Below are positions 5,812-14,737 of a stretch of 41,332 nt of DNA, one piece after another (the first letter of the stretch is position 1; the number at the start of each line of letters is the position of its first letter). The translations under genes and the position numbers were made by a program. Source of the DNA: a virus; IMG/VR virus record IMGVR_UViG_3300009788_000178, positions 1 to 41,332 of that record. One strand, 5' to 3'. The notes beneath the pieces are model-generated. The model saw only the letters and a list, made by a program, of their open reading frames with translations, was not told where the DNA came from and did no database searches.

Positions 5812-7637
5812 CAAAAAAAGAAGCCGCCCAACACTACCTTGATTTAGGATTCCAAATTATCCCTCTCAAGCCTTATTCAAAAGTGCCTGCTGTAGATTCA
5901 GTTCAAGAGTTCCGAGAGCGTACTCCCACGACCGAGGAGCTTGATGACTGGTTCATGGAGCGGGATTGTAACGTCGCTATCTTGACGGGAGAAAATCTGG
6001 TTGTTATCGACATTGATGACATCAATAAAATACAAAAATATCGTGAAGAGTATCCCACTACCGTTGTATCAGAGACGCCACAAGGGGGTCAACATCTTCT
6101 ATATCGCCGCAACGGACGGGCGGTTCCAAACTCGGTCGGCACGCTTGAGGAGAACGTAGATACGCGGGGGCATGGGGGCTATATTGTTGCCGCCCCATCT
6201 ATCGTAAACTATTATGATCCAGAAGATGGTACGTTCTCCATGCAGGGTGTGTATAGCTGGCTTCTGGACGACTTTGAAAACATGCCTCCATTTCCTGACG
6301 CCCTCATTACTCAGCTAGCTCGTAAAGTAGACAGCATCGAGGTCACACCCAACGCTGATGACGCAGCGAAGATATGGGCTAACGTGCTACAGTCGGGGTT
6401 CGATCCTGGTCGCCACAACGTGCAGACTAAAGATGTGGCCCGCTATCTCTACCGTATGATGCAGACCCCGGAGAACCAGCAGCGGTTTATCGTTCAAACT
6501 ATGCTGGAGCTTGACCAACGAGACCGCACGCCTCAAGGGTCAAAACAAACCATCGCTACTACTATGTCAGGACTACGCTATGAACGGGAACGGCTTTCCA
6601 CCCAATCCACAAAAGGTTTTGTTCTTCACCGTCATGCTGCTCTTATGGCTGAGTATTATGACTACAATGTGGATTGGTGGTTGGAACAGTGGCTTCCTCG
6701 GAACTCTTTAATTTTGGTCTCAGCCCCACCCGAAGCATATAAGACCTGGATTATATTGGATATGGCCGTGACGATGGCGTTCGGCAGCAAGCTTCTCAAG
6801 ACTCCGTTCTTGGGGCAGATTGAGGGGCCAGCCGATCCCGTTCCAGTAATACTTGTGCAACAGGAGGATTTTGTTGGCCTCTTAATGCAGCGACTTAGAA
6901 CAATTGAGGCAGCGAAAATTGACTGGTCAAAATTCATTTATGAGCCTATTAGTGAAGGATTCGCTCGTCTTCGTAATCCTTATAACGCCCCGATCTACAT
7001 ACATACCGATATGGAATTACGTTTTGAAGATGAGTCGTCAGTCGCCCGTTTGGAAGAGCGCGTATCAGAAGTGGGAGCCGGACTGGTCATCCTCGACCCG
7101 CTATACTCTGCCTCCAAAGCGGACGATTTCTTTGCTGGAACAGCGCGGGAACTACAGATGCCCAAACGTATCCGCAACAAGCACCGCTCCGACCTTAACA
7201 CCAGCTTTGTAATGACCCACCACAACCGCAAATCAGGGGGTGTAGGCCGTGAACAAATCTACGGGTCTACCTTACTTAACGCGGCAATTGAGGGGGCAGT
7301 GGTCTTATCATGGCAAGATGGCGAACTCCACATTGACAAGGGCGGTAAATTCTACAGTCAACGGGAAACGTTCTCAATCGAATTTGACATTAATACCGAG
7401 GTTGGTGATGAGGCGTACCTCGTCACCATGCAGCCGCTCGTGGCGGTTAGTGCTCACCAAGAAATACTTGATCTTATCGAGTCCATGCAGCCTGTATCTG
7501 GGGCCGCCCTCGCCCGCGAACTTGGGGTTGACCGCTCGACGGCGGGACGCCGCCTAGCTAAATTGGTTGAAGGGAAAGAGGTTGCGAAAAATGATAAAGG
7601 GTGGTATTATATACTTGGACTGGACAATGCTTTCTAA
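5808..7637 (+). CDS. Bifunctional prim-pol / RepA-like helicase
   Basis: A 609-residue replication protein in three parts. Residues 1-170 are a bifunctional DNA primase/polymerase domain with the metal-binding DIDD at 68-71 and a downstream HGGYIVAAPS segment typical of the family. Residues about 295-530 are a RecA/AAA_25-type RepA-like ATPase. Its P-loop reads SAPPEAYKT (305-313), with Tyr where Gly is usual, and its Walker B Asp is at 430 (LVILDPLYS). A later FVMTHHNRK matches the sensor region. The last 60 residues form a helix-turn-helix (ALARELGVDRSTAGRRLAKL). Primer synthesis and fork unwinding are thus likely in one polypeptide. It is the largest protein of the early operon. Confidence 0.88.
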   Translation: MTKKEAAQHYLDLGFQIIPLKPYSKVPAVDSVQEFRERTPTTEELDDWFMERDCNVAILTGENLVVIDIDDINKIQKYREEYPTTVVSETPQGGQHLLYRRNGRAVPNSVGTLEENVDTRGHGGYIVAAPSIVNYYDPEDGTFSMQGVYSWLLDDFENMPPFPDALITQLARKVDSIEVTPNADDAAKIWANVLQSGFDPGRHNVQTKDVARYLYRMMQTPENQQRFIVQTMLELDQRDRTPQGSKQTIATTMSGLRYERERLSTQSTKGFVLHRHAALMAEYYDYNVDWWLEQWLPRNSLILVSAPPEAYKTWIILDMAVTMAFGSKLLKTPFLGQIEGPADPVPVILVQQEDFVGLLMQRLRTIEAAKIDWSKFIYEPISEGFARLRNPYNAPIYIHTDMELRFEDESSVARLEERVSEVGAGLVILDPLYSASKADDFFAGTARELQMPKRIRNKHRSDLNTSFVMTHHNRKSGGVGREQIYGSTLLNAAIEGAVVLSWQDGELHIDKGGKFYSQRETFSIEFDINTEVGDEAYLVTMQPLVAVSAHQEILDLIESMQPVSGAALARELGVDRSTAGRRLAKLVEGKEVAKNDKGWYYILGLDNAF

Positions 7638-7650
7638 GGGAGCGAATCAA

Positions 7651-8055
7651 ATGAGCGAAAATATTGTAGTGGAGATATGCGGGTACGACGATCAAATTCG
7701 ACTTGAAGTGAATAAATTTAGGAAAGATATAGAGGGGCGTGTCGTTGCTACACTTCGCATAGAGCCTGATGATCCTTGCGGGAATGCCGCAGTAGTCCAC
7801 ATGTACAGAGACGAGCTTCGGGTTTTTGGGCAACAGCTTTTGGATGCGGCTAACGCTCCTGTGGAGGAGCCACCCTTTGAGCGCATTGTGCGTATAGCAG
7901 CCTACGGTTCAATCGTGTTGACACAGGATGAAGAGGGTGTTCAGTTTGTTTGGGGCGATACGAGGGCGTTAATGTGGCGCAAAGAAATAAGGGCGCTACA
8001 TGAGGCACTGGGCGACATGCTGGTCGCCACTAATAAGTGGTTCAAAGAACGTTAG
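7651..8055 (+). CDS. Hypothetical protein (134 aa) in replication operon
   Basis: The 134-residue protein begins MSENIVVEICGYDD at ATG 7651 after an AAGGGAG ribosome site, 13 bases past the primase-helicase stop. It has an alternating beta/alpha pattern and a Trp-rich C-terminal half (VQFVWGDTRALMW, TNKWFKER). No family is recognised. It sits between helicase and nuclease genes, so a role in replication or recombination is plausible but unproven. Its last bases overlap the leader of the next gene. Confidence 0.65.
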   Translation: MSENIVVEICGYDDQIRLEVNKFRKDIEGRVVATLRIEPDDPCGNAAVVHMYRDELRVFGQQLLDAANAPVEEPPFERIVRIAAYGSIVLTQDEEGVQFVWGDTRALMWRKEIRALHEALGDMLVATNKWFKER

Positions 8056-8063
8056 GAGTCTGT

Positions 8064-9224
8064 ATGAATGAAAATAACATCCCGGTTAGTGTATCACGGG
8101 TAACGACACATTCAATCTGTCCGCGCCGCTTCTACTACAAATATGAAAGAGGCTTGGAGCAGGCAGTCGTGGGGGTTTCACCGCGAGTGTTGGGGTTGGT
8201 CGTGCATGAGGTGTTAGCTTTCGCTCTGAAGCAATATCACTTAGGCGGCAACCAGTTTCTTGCGCGTCCGGCACTGCTGACAATTGTTACGCAGGCGGCG
8301 TATCTTTGGGACAAAGAAAATCGCCCTGATTTGTATGCTCAGTTCGTAGATGACGAGGGAGTCGTCGTTCGTCAACTTGATCTTGAACGCTACAATGAAT
8401 GGCATGAAATGTTGGAGAAAGCGCGGGACATCTCTCTGCGCACTCTTATCGAGCTTGATATTCCCCGCACCTATATCGTCGCTAGCGATGCTGAGGGTAA
8501 GCCCCTGGTCGAATACGAGCTTGAACATCAGTGGCAGGTTGAAAGCAACAGCTTTGTCGGCGCGACCATGCCGTACCTGTTCCGGGGCCGTCTTGATGTG
8601 GTACTTGAGTCAGTAGATTTCGGCTACAGGGTGTTGGTTGATTTCAAGACCAAAGGAGGCAGTTACCGCACCGAGGAAGGTGAGGCTCTGGCCGCGCAGA
8701 TCGGCTTGTATCAGCATGTCTTGTGGCTTGCGCATGGCATCCACACTCCCATCGGCTTGCTCTTCCAAATCAAGGCTCGCTCCCCGGAGACCCCCACACT
8801 AAACAAGAACGGTACGATGTCTCGGCGCAAGTTAGTGAGCACCTGGGAAGTTTACGAGGACGCTCTACTCAAAGCGGGGTTAGACCCCAACGAGTATGAA
8901 GAAGAGATGCGTCCGAAGCTTGCTGCGGTAGAGTGGTTCCGCAAAACTGAGGTCGTCCGTACTGGAACAATCACACAGCGGGTGTGGAACAACTTTCAGG
9001 AACAGGTGTACCACATGAACAGAGACACTACGTACCCACGTGTGCTCTCCCCAACCACCTGCCAGGGCTGTGCCTTCAACACCCTCTGCAATGCGTGGCT
9101 TTACGGCCACGATGAAGACGCAATCATTGAAGAACAATATGAGCAGTGTCCTGCAGAGGGCGCATTGTTTTCTACCGGGCCTCTAGCTAACCCGCTGTAC
9201 CTTGTTCATCATAAAGAGGAGTAA
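8064..9224 (+). CDS. Cas4/RecB-like PD-(D/E)XK nuclease with Fe-S cysteines
   Basis: A 386-residue nuclease starting at ATG 8064 after TTAGGAG. The catalytic core has RGRLDVV near residue 178 followed by VDFKTK, with Asp193 and Lys195 as the PD-(D/E)XK pair. Four cysteines, Cys19 near the N-terminus and Cys333, Cys336 and Cys342 near the C-terminus, match the split [4Fe-4S] ligand set of the Cas4 and AddB families. Such phage exonucleases resect DNA ends for recombination. The Sak4-like ATPase and single-strand DNA protein that follow support this role. No cas1 or cas2 is present, so a CRISPR role is unlikely. Confidence 0.85.
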   Translation: MNENNIPVSVSRVTTHSICPRRFYYKYERGLEQAVVGVSPRVLGLVVHEVLAFALKQYHLGGNQFLARPALLTIVTQAAYLWDKENRPDLYAQFVDDEGVVVRQLDLERYNEWHEMLEKARDISLRTLIELDIPRTYIVASDAEGKPLVEYELEHQWQVESNSFVGATMPYLFRGRLDVVLESVDFGYRVLVDFKTKGGSYRTEEGEALAAQIGLYQHVLWLAHGIHTPIGLLFQIKARSPETPTLNKNGTMSRRKLVSTWEVYEDALLKAGLDPNEYEEEMRPKLAAVEWFRKTEVVRTGTITQRVWNNFQEQVYHMNRDTTYPRVLSPTTCQGCAFNTLCNAWLYGHDEDAIIEEQYEQCPAEGALFSTGPLANPLYLVHHKEE

Positions 9225-9226
9225 GC

Positions 9227-10024
9227 ATGGCACTTGAAGTAGAGATGGTGACGCCACAGACTGACCCGTTTACGTTGCTGTTGTACGGCAGAACGGGCGG
9301 AGGTAAGACCACCATCGCCGCGTCCGCACAGCAGCACGAAGCGTTGGCGGACGTGTTGTTTGTGAATGTTGATAGAGGCATGTCCTCAGTCAGCCACATC
9401 CCCGGTCTCCGGGCAGTGACAATTGGCAGTGAGGAGGATATTCAGACGCTCACTCACATGTTTGTTGGAGAACGCCATGAAGATGTGCGCTCGATCAACA
9501 CTGTTGTGATTGATAGCTTGTCGGCACTCCGCGACGAGACTTTGATCGACATCACACAAAAAGCGATGGAGCAAGGCCGTCGTCAAGATCGGTTTGATGT
9601 GCAACAAAAAGATTGGGGTCGCATGACACGTCTGCTGGCGTCGTTTGTGACCGCTATCCGTAATCTGGGGTTGAACCTCATTGTTACAGCAGGCGCACGC
9701 GAAGATTTGAGTGAGGGTTATTCGGTATTGGTTCCCGACCTCAATCCTGGACTGCGTAGCACCGTCAGCTACGCGGTATCGAATATCTGGTACGCTGCCG
9801 ACCGTGACGGGTCGTATCGTGTGCTTACCCTTAGCCGCAAGGGTTTCCAGATCAAGACGCGCAATGCCCGGTTCAAGGAAGCTCTTGTTCAGTTCACGCG
9901 CCTCCACGCCCCCGAAGGTAAAGAGGATGAGGCCGAGGGTTGGTTCCTAGCAAACACTGGTTCCAAGCACCCGACACTTGAAGTCCTTTTCAACCTCTAT
10001 CTCAATTCACAGGAGAATGAATAA
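9227..10024 (+). CDS. Sak4-like RecA-fold ATPase
   Basis: A 265-residue single-domain P-loop ATPase of the phage Sak4 / AAA_24 type. Walker A is GRTGGGKT (residues 21-28) and Walker B is VVIDSLS near residues 93-99. The length and the immediate downstream single-strand DNA protein are typical of this recombination pair, in which the ATPase helps anneal or exchange strands. It starts two bases after the nuclease stop. Its last base is the first base of the next ATG (TAATG), so translation is coupled. RecA-fold helicase loaders are an alternative role. Confidence 0.85.
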   Translation: MALEVEMVTPQTDPFTLLLYGRTGGGKTTIAASAQQHEALADVLFVNVDRGMSSVSHIPGLRAVTIGSEEDIQTLTHMFVGERHEDVRSINTVVIDSLSALRDETLIDITQKAMEQGRRQDRFDVQQKDWGRMTRLLASFVTAIRNLGLNLIVTAGAREDLSEGYSVLVPDLNPGLRSTVSYAVSNIWYAADRDGSYRVLTLSRKGFQIKTRNARFKEALVQFTRLHAPEGKEDEAEGWFLANTGSKHPTLEVLFNLYLNSQENE

Positions 10025-10612
10025 TGGGTCTCAAACTACCAGATTTTTCTGCCCAGCTTGAAGAAGCGGAGGCCAGAGCAGCGGCTCCGTCATTAGCCCC
10101 AGGAAATTATCTGGCGTCAGTGACGAAAGTCTACGAACATCGCAGCGACGAAGCGAAGAAAGGCAATCCCTTTCCCGCTATCGGCCTGTACATCGAACTT
10201 CTGGTGTGCCGCGATGCGGCAGCCGTGCAGAACGGTTGGAACCGCGAAGCAGGCAGTGTCGAACTCAAGAAATATTCTTGGATCGGCTACTACAATCCCG
10301 CCGAACCGGGGACGATCCTGCCGCCTCATCAGCGTGACGACCAGGGCCGCCCCCTTATTGCAGGCATCTACCGCGATCTCGCCGCTTGGGTGGGAGAGCG
10401 AAGAGTTAGACTACGCCAGCCTTCGCGGGCGGTTAGTCCTCGTCACCGTCACCACGCGACCGGGTACGGGCCAGTATGAAGGTAACGAATATCCAGAAGT
10501 AAAATACTTCCGTCCGTATCTCACTGATCCCAACGACCCCGCCAGTATCGCGCCGCAGTTGGCCGACGTGTCGAGTGAACAGTTTGGTGCGGACAAAGGC
10601 CCGGCATTCTGA
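10024..10612 (+). CDS. DUF669-like single-strand DNA-binding protein split by a +1 frameshift
   Basis: The frame from ATG 10024 encodes about 124 residues that look like the DUF669/OB-fold phage protein (APGNYLASVTKVYEHR...KGNPFPAIGLYIELLV...LIAGIYRDLAAWVG). It then degenerates into an Arg/His-rich tail ending at 10479. The +1 frame takes over near 10395 and encodes the expected C-terminal part (EELDYASLRGRLVLVTVTT...EYPEVKYFRPY) to the stop at 10612. Dropping one base around 10390-10400, for example the C of GAGCGAA, restores about 195 residues. This is an assembly error, a true mutation or a programmed +1 shift at CGA-AGA rare-type arginine codons. A single-strand DNA-binding role is inferred from family resemblance and its place after the Sak4-like ATPase. 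Confidence 0.65.
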
Positions 10613-10806
10613 TGCCTCTTTGGGATGTTACCGTCGTTTTCACGCATGATCTTTGTCTCGTTGTTGAAGCAGAAAACGCGAACGAAGCAGCGGCCCGGGT
10701 TGGATACGATGTCCTGTCTCTGCCGTTCAACGGCGTGCTCCGGGACATTGACTCTATACTTGTGGATCGTCACCGTGATGATGAGGACAATGATGCTACA
10801 AACTGA
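10612..10806 (+). CDS. Small hypothetical protein (64 aa) before DNA polymerase
   Basis: A 64-residue protein (MPLWDVTVVFTHDLCLVVEAEN...) whose ATG overlaps the stop of the preceding gene (TGATG) and whose end overlaps the DNA polymerase start. The pattern of two beta strands, a helix (ANEAAARVGYDVLSL) and a strand is like small phage regulatory proteins, but no family is recognised. Its reading frame, not the overlapping polymerase frame, carries the coding-like sequence here. Confidence 0.65.
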   Translation: MPLWDVTVVFTHDLCLVVEAENANEAAARVGYDVLSLPFNGVLRDIDSILVDRHRDDEDNDATN

Positions 10807-12679
10807 ACGGCATCTCACTGCCGATGTCCGGCGACCTATCGCAATCCTGGGGGCATTAGGCCCCCAGGATGTTGTTGTGTTTGATGTTGAAACGAATGGG
10901 CTATATGCATACAACGGCGACTACCTTGTGGGTATGGCGCTTTATTTTCCATCTCTTAATGAGAGTTATTATCTGCCTATTGCCCACGAGGATGACAGGT
11001 ATAACTCGCCGCATTTTCTATACTATAACGACATGCTTCACGCGCTCAGAAAGTGTCGTGCCGTCAAAATCGGCTACAATACTAAATTCGATATGCATAT
11101 GGTATCTACGGCTCTAGATAACTGGGACTGGGAGGCGGGGCTAGAGGATGTCGAACTTGCTGCCCACGCTATTAACCCTAACGAGTGGCTGTCCAATGGC
11201 CGCAAGCGGTCGGGGGCTTATCGCCTCAAGCGCCTCGCCGCTAAATACCTGGGGGACTGGGCTACTGAGGGCGAGAGCGAATTAAAACAGGCCGCAGCCG
11301 AGGCGGGAGTCGATGGTAAAAAAGAACTCTGGAAAGTCGATGTCGAAATCGTCGCAAAATATGCAATGCTGGATGTGGAGATTACCTGGGCCTTGCGGGA
11401 GTTTTATCGCCCGGCTCTCATACGATGGGGACTCTGGGATTACTACCTACAACGTTGTACTCACATCGCGGGGGTTTTCCGCATGGAGAGCAACGGAGTC
11501 TACGTTGACCGAGACTTGATCCACGAACACATGGAGTTACTGGGGCCAATGGCAACAGAGCTACAGGGGTGGTTCAACGATTTTGTGGGCGGTCTGGGCT
11601 ATACTGATGAAATCAACGTGAACAGCCCCGTCCAACTCAAAAAAATGTTCTCGGTATTGGGACACCCCTTAACATCCACCAACAAGTTCAACATGGAAGT
11701 GCTGGCCGCGCAGGGTGTCTACGCCGCCGAGCGTGTTCTTGAGTGGCGTACAGTAGCGAAGGCTACCAGCACTTACTACGAACCCTATCTAAAGTGGGCT
11801 GACGAAGAGGGGATCATCCACCCCACATTCAGAATGCCAGGAACTAAAACCGGACGGTTCTCTTCAATGAATCCAAATTTGCAACAAGTTCCAAAAAAGA
11901 AGGGTTACGTCGTCAAACAAGTATTCCAACCACGCGAAGGCTTCACTTGGGTACAGCTTGATTATGACCGCCTCGAACTGGCCCTGGCGACCACGTTCTC
12001 ACGGGCTGAGACGATGCGTAAGAACTTACTGGGGGCGGACGCGCATCAATTCACCGCTGACTATCTTACAAAAGAACTAGGGCGGGAAGTTGACAGGGAT
12101 ACCGGGAAACAAGCGAACTTTGCCATGCTATACGGCATGGGTAGACGAAGAGGAGCGCGTGAATTCAAAACAGGACTTGAAGACGCTAAGACAATTATTG
12201 ATGCCTGGAACGACCTCTACCCCGCCTTTCGTGCGGCACGAATTAACGCATCTAATATTGCGTCGTCTCTTAGAGATGAGACAGGAGACTCAGATGGCAG
12301 GTGGCAGTACATCCGCCAACCCGTATCTAACCGGGTCATGATGTACCACGAGTTTGGATACTTCGGAGAGCCTGCTCCGTACAAAGACGCATGGAGTTAC
12401 ATTATCCAGGGTCTCGGCGCATGGATCACTGAGGTCTCCCAGGCACGAGTCATCAATGCGTTTGGAGATGATGCGATACTCAAGCCCACGCTCAACGTGC
12501 ATGACGCAGTGATCTGTGAGATACGTACCGACATGCTGGACGAGGTGCTGCCGGAAGTTATCAACCTTATGGAAGACTGGCCTGATTTCCTGCCAGAGAA
12601 TAACGAGCACGCTATTCCTATGACGGTCGAAGCCGAGGTTAGTGAGACTAGCTGGGCGGAACTCCGTAAATGGAAATAA
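10793..12679 (+). CDS. polA-like: Family A DNA polymerase with 3'-5' exonuclease
   Basis: A 628-residue T7-type DNA polymerase. I chose ATG 10793, which follows a GAGGA site by five bases. The open frame extends 56 codons further upstream, but that part is the shadow of the 64-aa gene. The DEDD exonuclease shows DVETNG with Asp31 and Glu33, then NTKFDMH and a later Asp in LDVEITWAL. The polymerase domain shows motif A LDYDRLELA (Asp390), motif B KQANFAMLYG (about 438-448) and motif C NVHDAV (Asp571). Ala replaces the usual Glu after that catalytic Asp, but Glu at this place is not strictly required. It should be the phage replicase, fed by the prim-pol/helicase. Confidence 0.93.
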   Translation: MLQTERHLTADVRRPIAILGALGPQDVVVFDVETNGLYAYNGDYLVGMALYFPSLNESYYLPIAHEDDRYNSPHFLYYNDMLHALRKCRAVKIGYNTKFDMHMVSTALDNWDWEAGLEDVELAAHAINPNEWLSNGRKRSGAYRLKRLAAKYLGDWATEGESELKQAAAEAGVDGKKELWKVDVEIVAKYAMLDVEITWALREFYRPALIRWGLWDYYLQRCTHIAGVFRMESNGVYVDRDLIHEHMELLGPMATELQGWFNDFVGGLGYTDEINVNSPVQLKKMFSVLGHPLTSTNKFNMEVLAAQGVYAAERVLEWRTVAKATSTYYEPYLKWADEEGIIHPTFRMPGTKTGRFSSMNPNLQQVPKKKGYVVKQVFQPREGFTWVQLDYDRLELALATTFSRAETMRKNLLGADAHQFTADYLTKELGREVDRDTGKQANFAMLYGMGRRRGAREFKTGLEDAKTIIDAWNDLYPAFRAARINASNIASSLRDETGDSDGRWQYIRQPVSNRVMMYHEFGYFGEPAPYKDAWSYIIQGLGAWITEVSQARVINAFGDDAILKPTLNVHDAVICEIRTDMLDEVLPEVINLMEDWPDFLPENNEHAIPMTVEAEVSETSWAELRKWK

Positions 12680-12750
12680 CACTGTCACAATTGAATCTAT
12701 ACGAGCCATTGTTCGCATACTGCGAGAGCGGCGACGTATTAGCATATTAA
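12670..12750 (+). CDS. Possible mini-protein (26 aa) between polymerase and VRR-NUC
   Basis: A 26-codon frame, MEITLSQLNLYEPLF then AYCESGDVLAY, starts inside the polymerase stop region and ends at a TAA that abuts the ribosome site of the nuclease gene. It fills an otherwise unexplained 82-base gap in a densely packed operon. No ribosome site is strong, and chance cannot be ruled out. Confidence 0.3.
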   Translation: MEITLSQLNLYEPLFAYCESGDVLAY

Positions 12751-12761
12751 GGATGCGAGAG

Positions 12762-13292
12762 ATGACCAAAGAAGCCGATGTTCAATTAGAAATTCAACGC
12801 TGGGTTGTACAGAACGGCGGTTACGTAATCAAGACACACGGCAGCCAATTCTCAGGCGCGGGCGTGCCTGATCTTATTGGGTTCGTGCCTGTTCGCACGG
12901 CGGCGCGGCCTGAGGGGAGTCAATCCTGGGGTGTGATACCGTTCGCTGTAGAAGTCAAGACAGAGCAGACGGTTACAGCCGTTACACCTATCCAAGAACA
13001 TGTCATTCAGAGCGTGTTACGTGCGGGCGCGGCTTCGGGCGTTGCGACAGGCGTCATCTCATTTCAACGTCTATTGGCGGCGTGGATACATAAACGAGTG
13101 GTGTGGGGTTTAGATTCTTTGCCGGACAATGCCGCCAGTATGGAGTCAGTTATGGCAACCATCGGAATTACAGTTAGTTCAGTAGGGGATGCTGATGATA
13201 ACAACAAAACTGTGGAGTCACCAGACAGCGATGGCGGAGTGGATGAAGACCCACCCGAATTGTCTGATAGCGGCGGAGATGCGGACGGGTAA
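12762..13292 (+). CDS. VRR-NUC family nuclease with overprinted acidic tail
   Basis: A 176-residue protein from ATG 12762 after AAGGA (eight-base spacer). Residues 1-110 are a VRR-NUC domain: GAGVPDLIGF with the catalytic Asp, FAVEVKTE with the Glu-x-Lys pair, then a conserved Gln (TPIQEHVI) and GAASGVATGV. Members are structure-specific or Holliday-junction-type endonucleases and in phages often sit beside an SNF2-type helicase, as here. The last 34 residues are acidic and disordered (DADDNNK to DADG). They are encoded by the same DNA, in another frame, as the start of the helicase, an overlap of about 100 bases. The tail may be non-functional read-through. Confidence 0.85.
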   Translation: MTKEADVQLEIQRWVVQNGGYVIKTHGSQFSGAGVPDLIGFVPVRTAARPEGSQSWGVIPFAVEVKTEQTVTAVTPIQEHVIQSVLRAGAASGVATGVISFQRLLAAWIHKRVVWGLDSLPDNAASMESVMATIGITVSSVGDADDNNKTVESPDSDGGVDEDPPELSDSGGDADG

Positions 13293-14727
13293 GACTCTTG
13301 CCGCGTTACAACATGTTTGGAACCACGCACGAGAGGGTATAACCCTTGTTATTTGTCCTAAGCGTGTCATGAATGTTTGGGCTTCAGAAATAGAGCGCCA
13401 CACAGACGGGACATGGAATGTTTTGAAACTCGACACCGGGAACGCGGTTAAAAAACTGACCCAGCTTGACGATTTCGTAAGACGTTGGATAGACGATGCT
13501 GGAAGCCCTGCCTGGGGAGCGCCCTGGATTGTCATCGTCAACTATGAGAGTTTCATACGTGACCAGCTTAAGGGGGGCTTCTACGAGCATGGGGGGGTTT
13601 TTAGCGGCGTCATTCTGGATGAATCGCACCGTATTAAGTCCGCAGGCTCCAAAATTAGCCGAGGACTCTTCGCGTGGCGTAAGGCACAGTCCTTCAAGCT
13701 CCGCCGTATCTGCCTAACTGGAACCCCCATGCCTAACGGCCCGCTCGATATGTACGGACAAGCCCGGTTCATAGATGAGTCCCTGTTCGATATTCAAACA
13801 CAGGGGGCCGGCGTTGTCGTCGGTACAAACCTGCTCGAAATTGATTTGAAACCTGAAACCTATAGACTACGACTTGGTACAAACTACGCTAAATTTGAAG
13901 GGTATTTTGCTCATCTTATCCCTCAACGCAACTACAACCTAGTGATAGGTTATCGCAATCAAGATCATTTTCATAACGTATTACAAAAGTTCATGTATGT
14001 TGTGGAGGCTGGTGACGTACTAGCCCTGCCAGAGATTGTGGATAACTATATTCACATTGACCTGCCCAAGCGTCTACGTAAAGGTTATGACGAACTTAAG
14101 AAGACGATGGTGGCCGAGATTGATGAAGGAACACTGGTCGCTGACCATGTGCTGACGCGGGTGCTCCGCTTGCAGGCATTGACGGGGGGCATCGCACACG
14201 AACGAGCGTTCGCTCCAGTTATTCTGCCCGACCACAAGCAGGCTGTCAGGCTCTCTGATTATAAGCTTCAAGCACTACTGGGCATTGCTGAAGAACTTGA
14301 TGACCGTCCTTTTATTGTGTTCGCCCGTTTCACCGAAGAGATTACCTGGATACGGGAGACATTGACGAACGCCGCATTTACGAACGGGGAGTTAAGCGGC
14401 AGACGAGATGATCTTGAAGCGTGGCAAGAGGAAGAGACTCAGGTACTTGTAGTGCAGATTGACAGCGGGGCCGAGGGTATTGATCTAAGTCGAGCTAACC
14501 ATGCGATCTATTATTCCATCTCATACCGTAGCGATAAGTTTGCGCAGTCGATGGCGCGAATACGCGGGCCGAGGAGTACCGAGGGGCGTGTGTTCTATGA
14601 CCATTTGGTAGCAAGAGATACGATTGACAGGGCTGTCTACGACGCCATGCGCGCCAAAAGCGACATGTCAGAGGCGGTGCTTAATTACCTCAAGAATAAG
14701 GGGAATACCCCTCTCGGCGGGGTATAG
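13189..14727 (+). CDS. SNF2-family DNA helicase
   Basis: A 512-residue superfamily 2 helicase, last gene of the rightward operon. Motif I is AEMRTGKT (29-36). Motif II is DESH (144-147). Motif III is LTGTPMPN. Motif V is DSGAEGIDLSRAN and motif VI is QSMARIRGP. The N-terminal LWSHQTAMAEWM is the usual Q-motif region, so the start lies at ATG 13189 or at ATG 13195, where AGGGGA is better placed. Phage enzymes of this type remodel or unwind branched DNA during replication and recombination. The end of the gene forms part of a hairpin (14706-14726) that may help termination. Confidence 0.9.
   Translation: MLMITTKLWSHQTAMAEWMKTHPNCLIAAEMRTGKTLAALQHVWNHAREGITLVICPKRVMNVWASEIERHTDGTWNVLKLDTGNAVKKLTQLDDFVRRWIDDAGSPAWGAPWIVIVNYESFIRDQLKGGFYEHGGVFSGVILDESHRIKSAGSKISRGLFAWRKAQSFKLRRICLTGTPMPNGPLDMYGQARFIDESLFDIQTQGAGVVVGTNLLEIDLKPETYRLRLGTNYAKFEGYFAHLIPQRNYNLVIGYRNQDHFHNVLQKFMYVVEAGDVLALPEIVDNYIHIDLPKRLRKGYDELKKTMVAEIDEGTLVADHVLTRVLRLQALTGGIAHERAFAPVILPDHKQAVRLSDYKLQALLGIAEELDDRPFIVFARFTEEITWIRETLTNAAFTNGELSGRRDDLEAWQEEETQVLVVQIDSGAEGIDLSRANHAIYYSISYRSDKFAQSMARIRGPRSTEGRVFYDHLVARDTIDRAVYDAMRAKSDMSEAVLNYLKNKGNTPLGGV
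14706..14726 (+). terminator. GC-rich hairpin at the end of the SNF2 gene
   Basis: ATACCCC pairs with GGGGTAT around a 7-base loop at the 3' end of the helicase gene. It is followed by GGGG rather than T residues, so it is at best a weak terminator or a 3' stability stem. Confidence 0.35.
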
Positions 14728-14737
14728 GGGGGTAAAG

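Noticed and set aside
8064-9224. Cas4-like gene as a sign of a CRISPR system
   Set aside because: No cas1, cas2 or repeat array is present in the window. The neighbours are recombination and replication genes, so a phage exonuclease is the better reading.
10625-10792. N-terminal extension of 56 codons on the DNA polymerase frame
   Set aside because: It is the shadow of the 64-aa gene in another frame, is Met/Arg/Ser-rich, and the polymerase fold begins after ATG 10793 with a proper ribosome site.
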